In this document: piece by piece, positions 63,697 through 64,000 of the stretch
How the letters are laid out: the number at the start of each line of letters is the position of its first letter
Position numbering within the stretch: position 1 is the stretch's first letter
Assembly: GCA_009859145.1 (NCBI GenBank)
Contig: VRVR01000010.1
Location: 310,001 to 374,000 of the forward strand
Direction of reading: 5' to 3'
From: Andalucia godoyi
Lineage: Eukaryota; Discoba; Jakobea; Jakobida; Andaluciidae
DNA length: 64,000 nucleotides
The notes under the pieces: generated by a model
The model's database searches: none
Seen by the model: only the letters and a program-made list of their open reading frames with translations
Told to the model about the DNA's origin: nothing
Position numbers and translations under genes: made by a program

Positions 63697-64000
63697 ATGT
63701 CGACAAACCGCAATTCACAGCGCCAGTCGTCATCGTACCAATCGCTTGATTCGGCGACATCGGACAATGATCTTCGGTCTCCGCAGCAGCCTGCGCCACA
63801 GCACGGAGTGTATGCGCAGCCACCGCAACAGCTTTCCAGCTATTCAAACACTCGAGGCTCGCAGCCCTCTGCATTTGGTCCCGCTACCCAGACCCATGGG
63901 CATGGTCATGGACACGGACATGGACATGGACATGGACACGGAAATCCACAGACGCATCCTCATCACAGTCAGCACGCACCGCTTCCTCCGCCACCGACAG
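63697..64000 (+). CDS. 5' end of a disordered His/Gly-rich protein (runs off window)
   Basis: The frame from the ATG at 63697 stays open to the end of the window (about 101 codons) and has no stop. The N-terminus (MSTNRNSQRQSSSYQSLDSA) is Ser/Gln-rich. A repeat of His-Gly (HGHGHGHG) follows near residues 68-83, then a His/Pro-rich stretch (PQTHPHHSQH, PLPPPPT). The visible part is disordered, so neither family nor function can be told. The coding call rests on composition, an ATG in good context and the lack of stops. Confidence 0.55.
   Translation, partial: MSTNRNSQRQSSSYQSLDSATSDNDLRSPQQPAPQHGVYAQPPQQLSSYSNTRGSQPSAFGPATQTHGHGHGHGHGHGHGHGNPQTHPHHSQHAPLPPPPT

Overview
This 64 kb window is nuclear DNA of a free-living, flagellated unicellular eukaryote with a compact genome. 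It encodes VPS13, a fused NUP98-NUP96, LIN9, prefoldin 2, an Arp2/3 subunit, a PIWI-clade Argonaute and a 5S rRNA gene. WDR47 and a SHIPPO-like protein point to an axoneme or a rich microtubule cytoskeleton. Genes are almost intronless (VPS13 is one 2,569-codon reading frame), lie 0.1-1.7 kb apart on both strands, and are separated by short spacers that are almost pure A/T. A jakobid-like protist (for example an Andalucia relative) would fit this style, but that is an impression, not something shown here.

Region 1-8 kb: a stand-alone REV1-type BRCT protein, a decayed hAT transposon (about 2423-4071) with degraded termini, and a PIWI protein with an intact D-E-D-H tetrad and a minisatellite-encoded Arg/Asp-rich N-terminus. 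8-18 kb: transketolase, a predicted N-myristoylated CLU-like/TPR protein and WDR47. 18-27 kb: a rhomboid, prefoldin subunit 2, an unidentified His/Asp-rich protein, ARPC5, an alpha-arrestin-like protein and LIN9. 27-36.5 kb: NUP98-NUP96 head-to-head with an NSUN-type RNA methyltransferase, whose 3' end overlaps the coding end of an unidentified 1,067-aa protein. 36.5-38 kb: a second, non-coding hAT-like element with symmetrical ends.

Region 38-49 kb: a WD40 protein, a START-domain protein, a gene cut by an assembly gap (41851-41964), the t6A enzyme SUA5/YRDC, a SHIPPO-like protein, a solitary 5S rRNA gene, a seven-helix protein with the C-terminal signature of insect gustatory-receptor-like proteins, and a BTB-BACK protein. 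49-64 kb: VPS13, a small protein with a probable 81-nt intron, an unidentified Lys-rich protein, a Myb/SANT protein and the 5' end of a disordered protein that leaves the window.

There are no operons. Neighbours are a random housekeeping mix, often paired head-to-head across short shared promoters. The most interesting items are the gustatory-receptor-like protein in a protist, the PIWI gene next to a dead hAT element, the polymerase-less REV1 BRCT protein, the second hAT-like element, and dinucleotide repeats placed directly before start codons.
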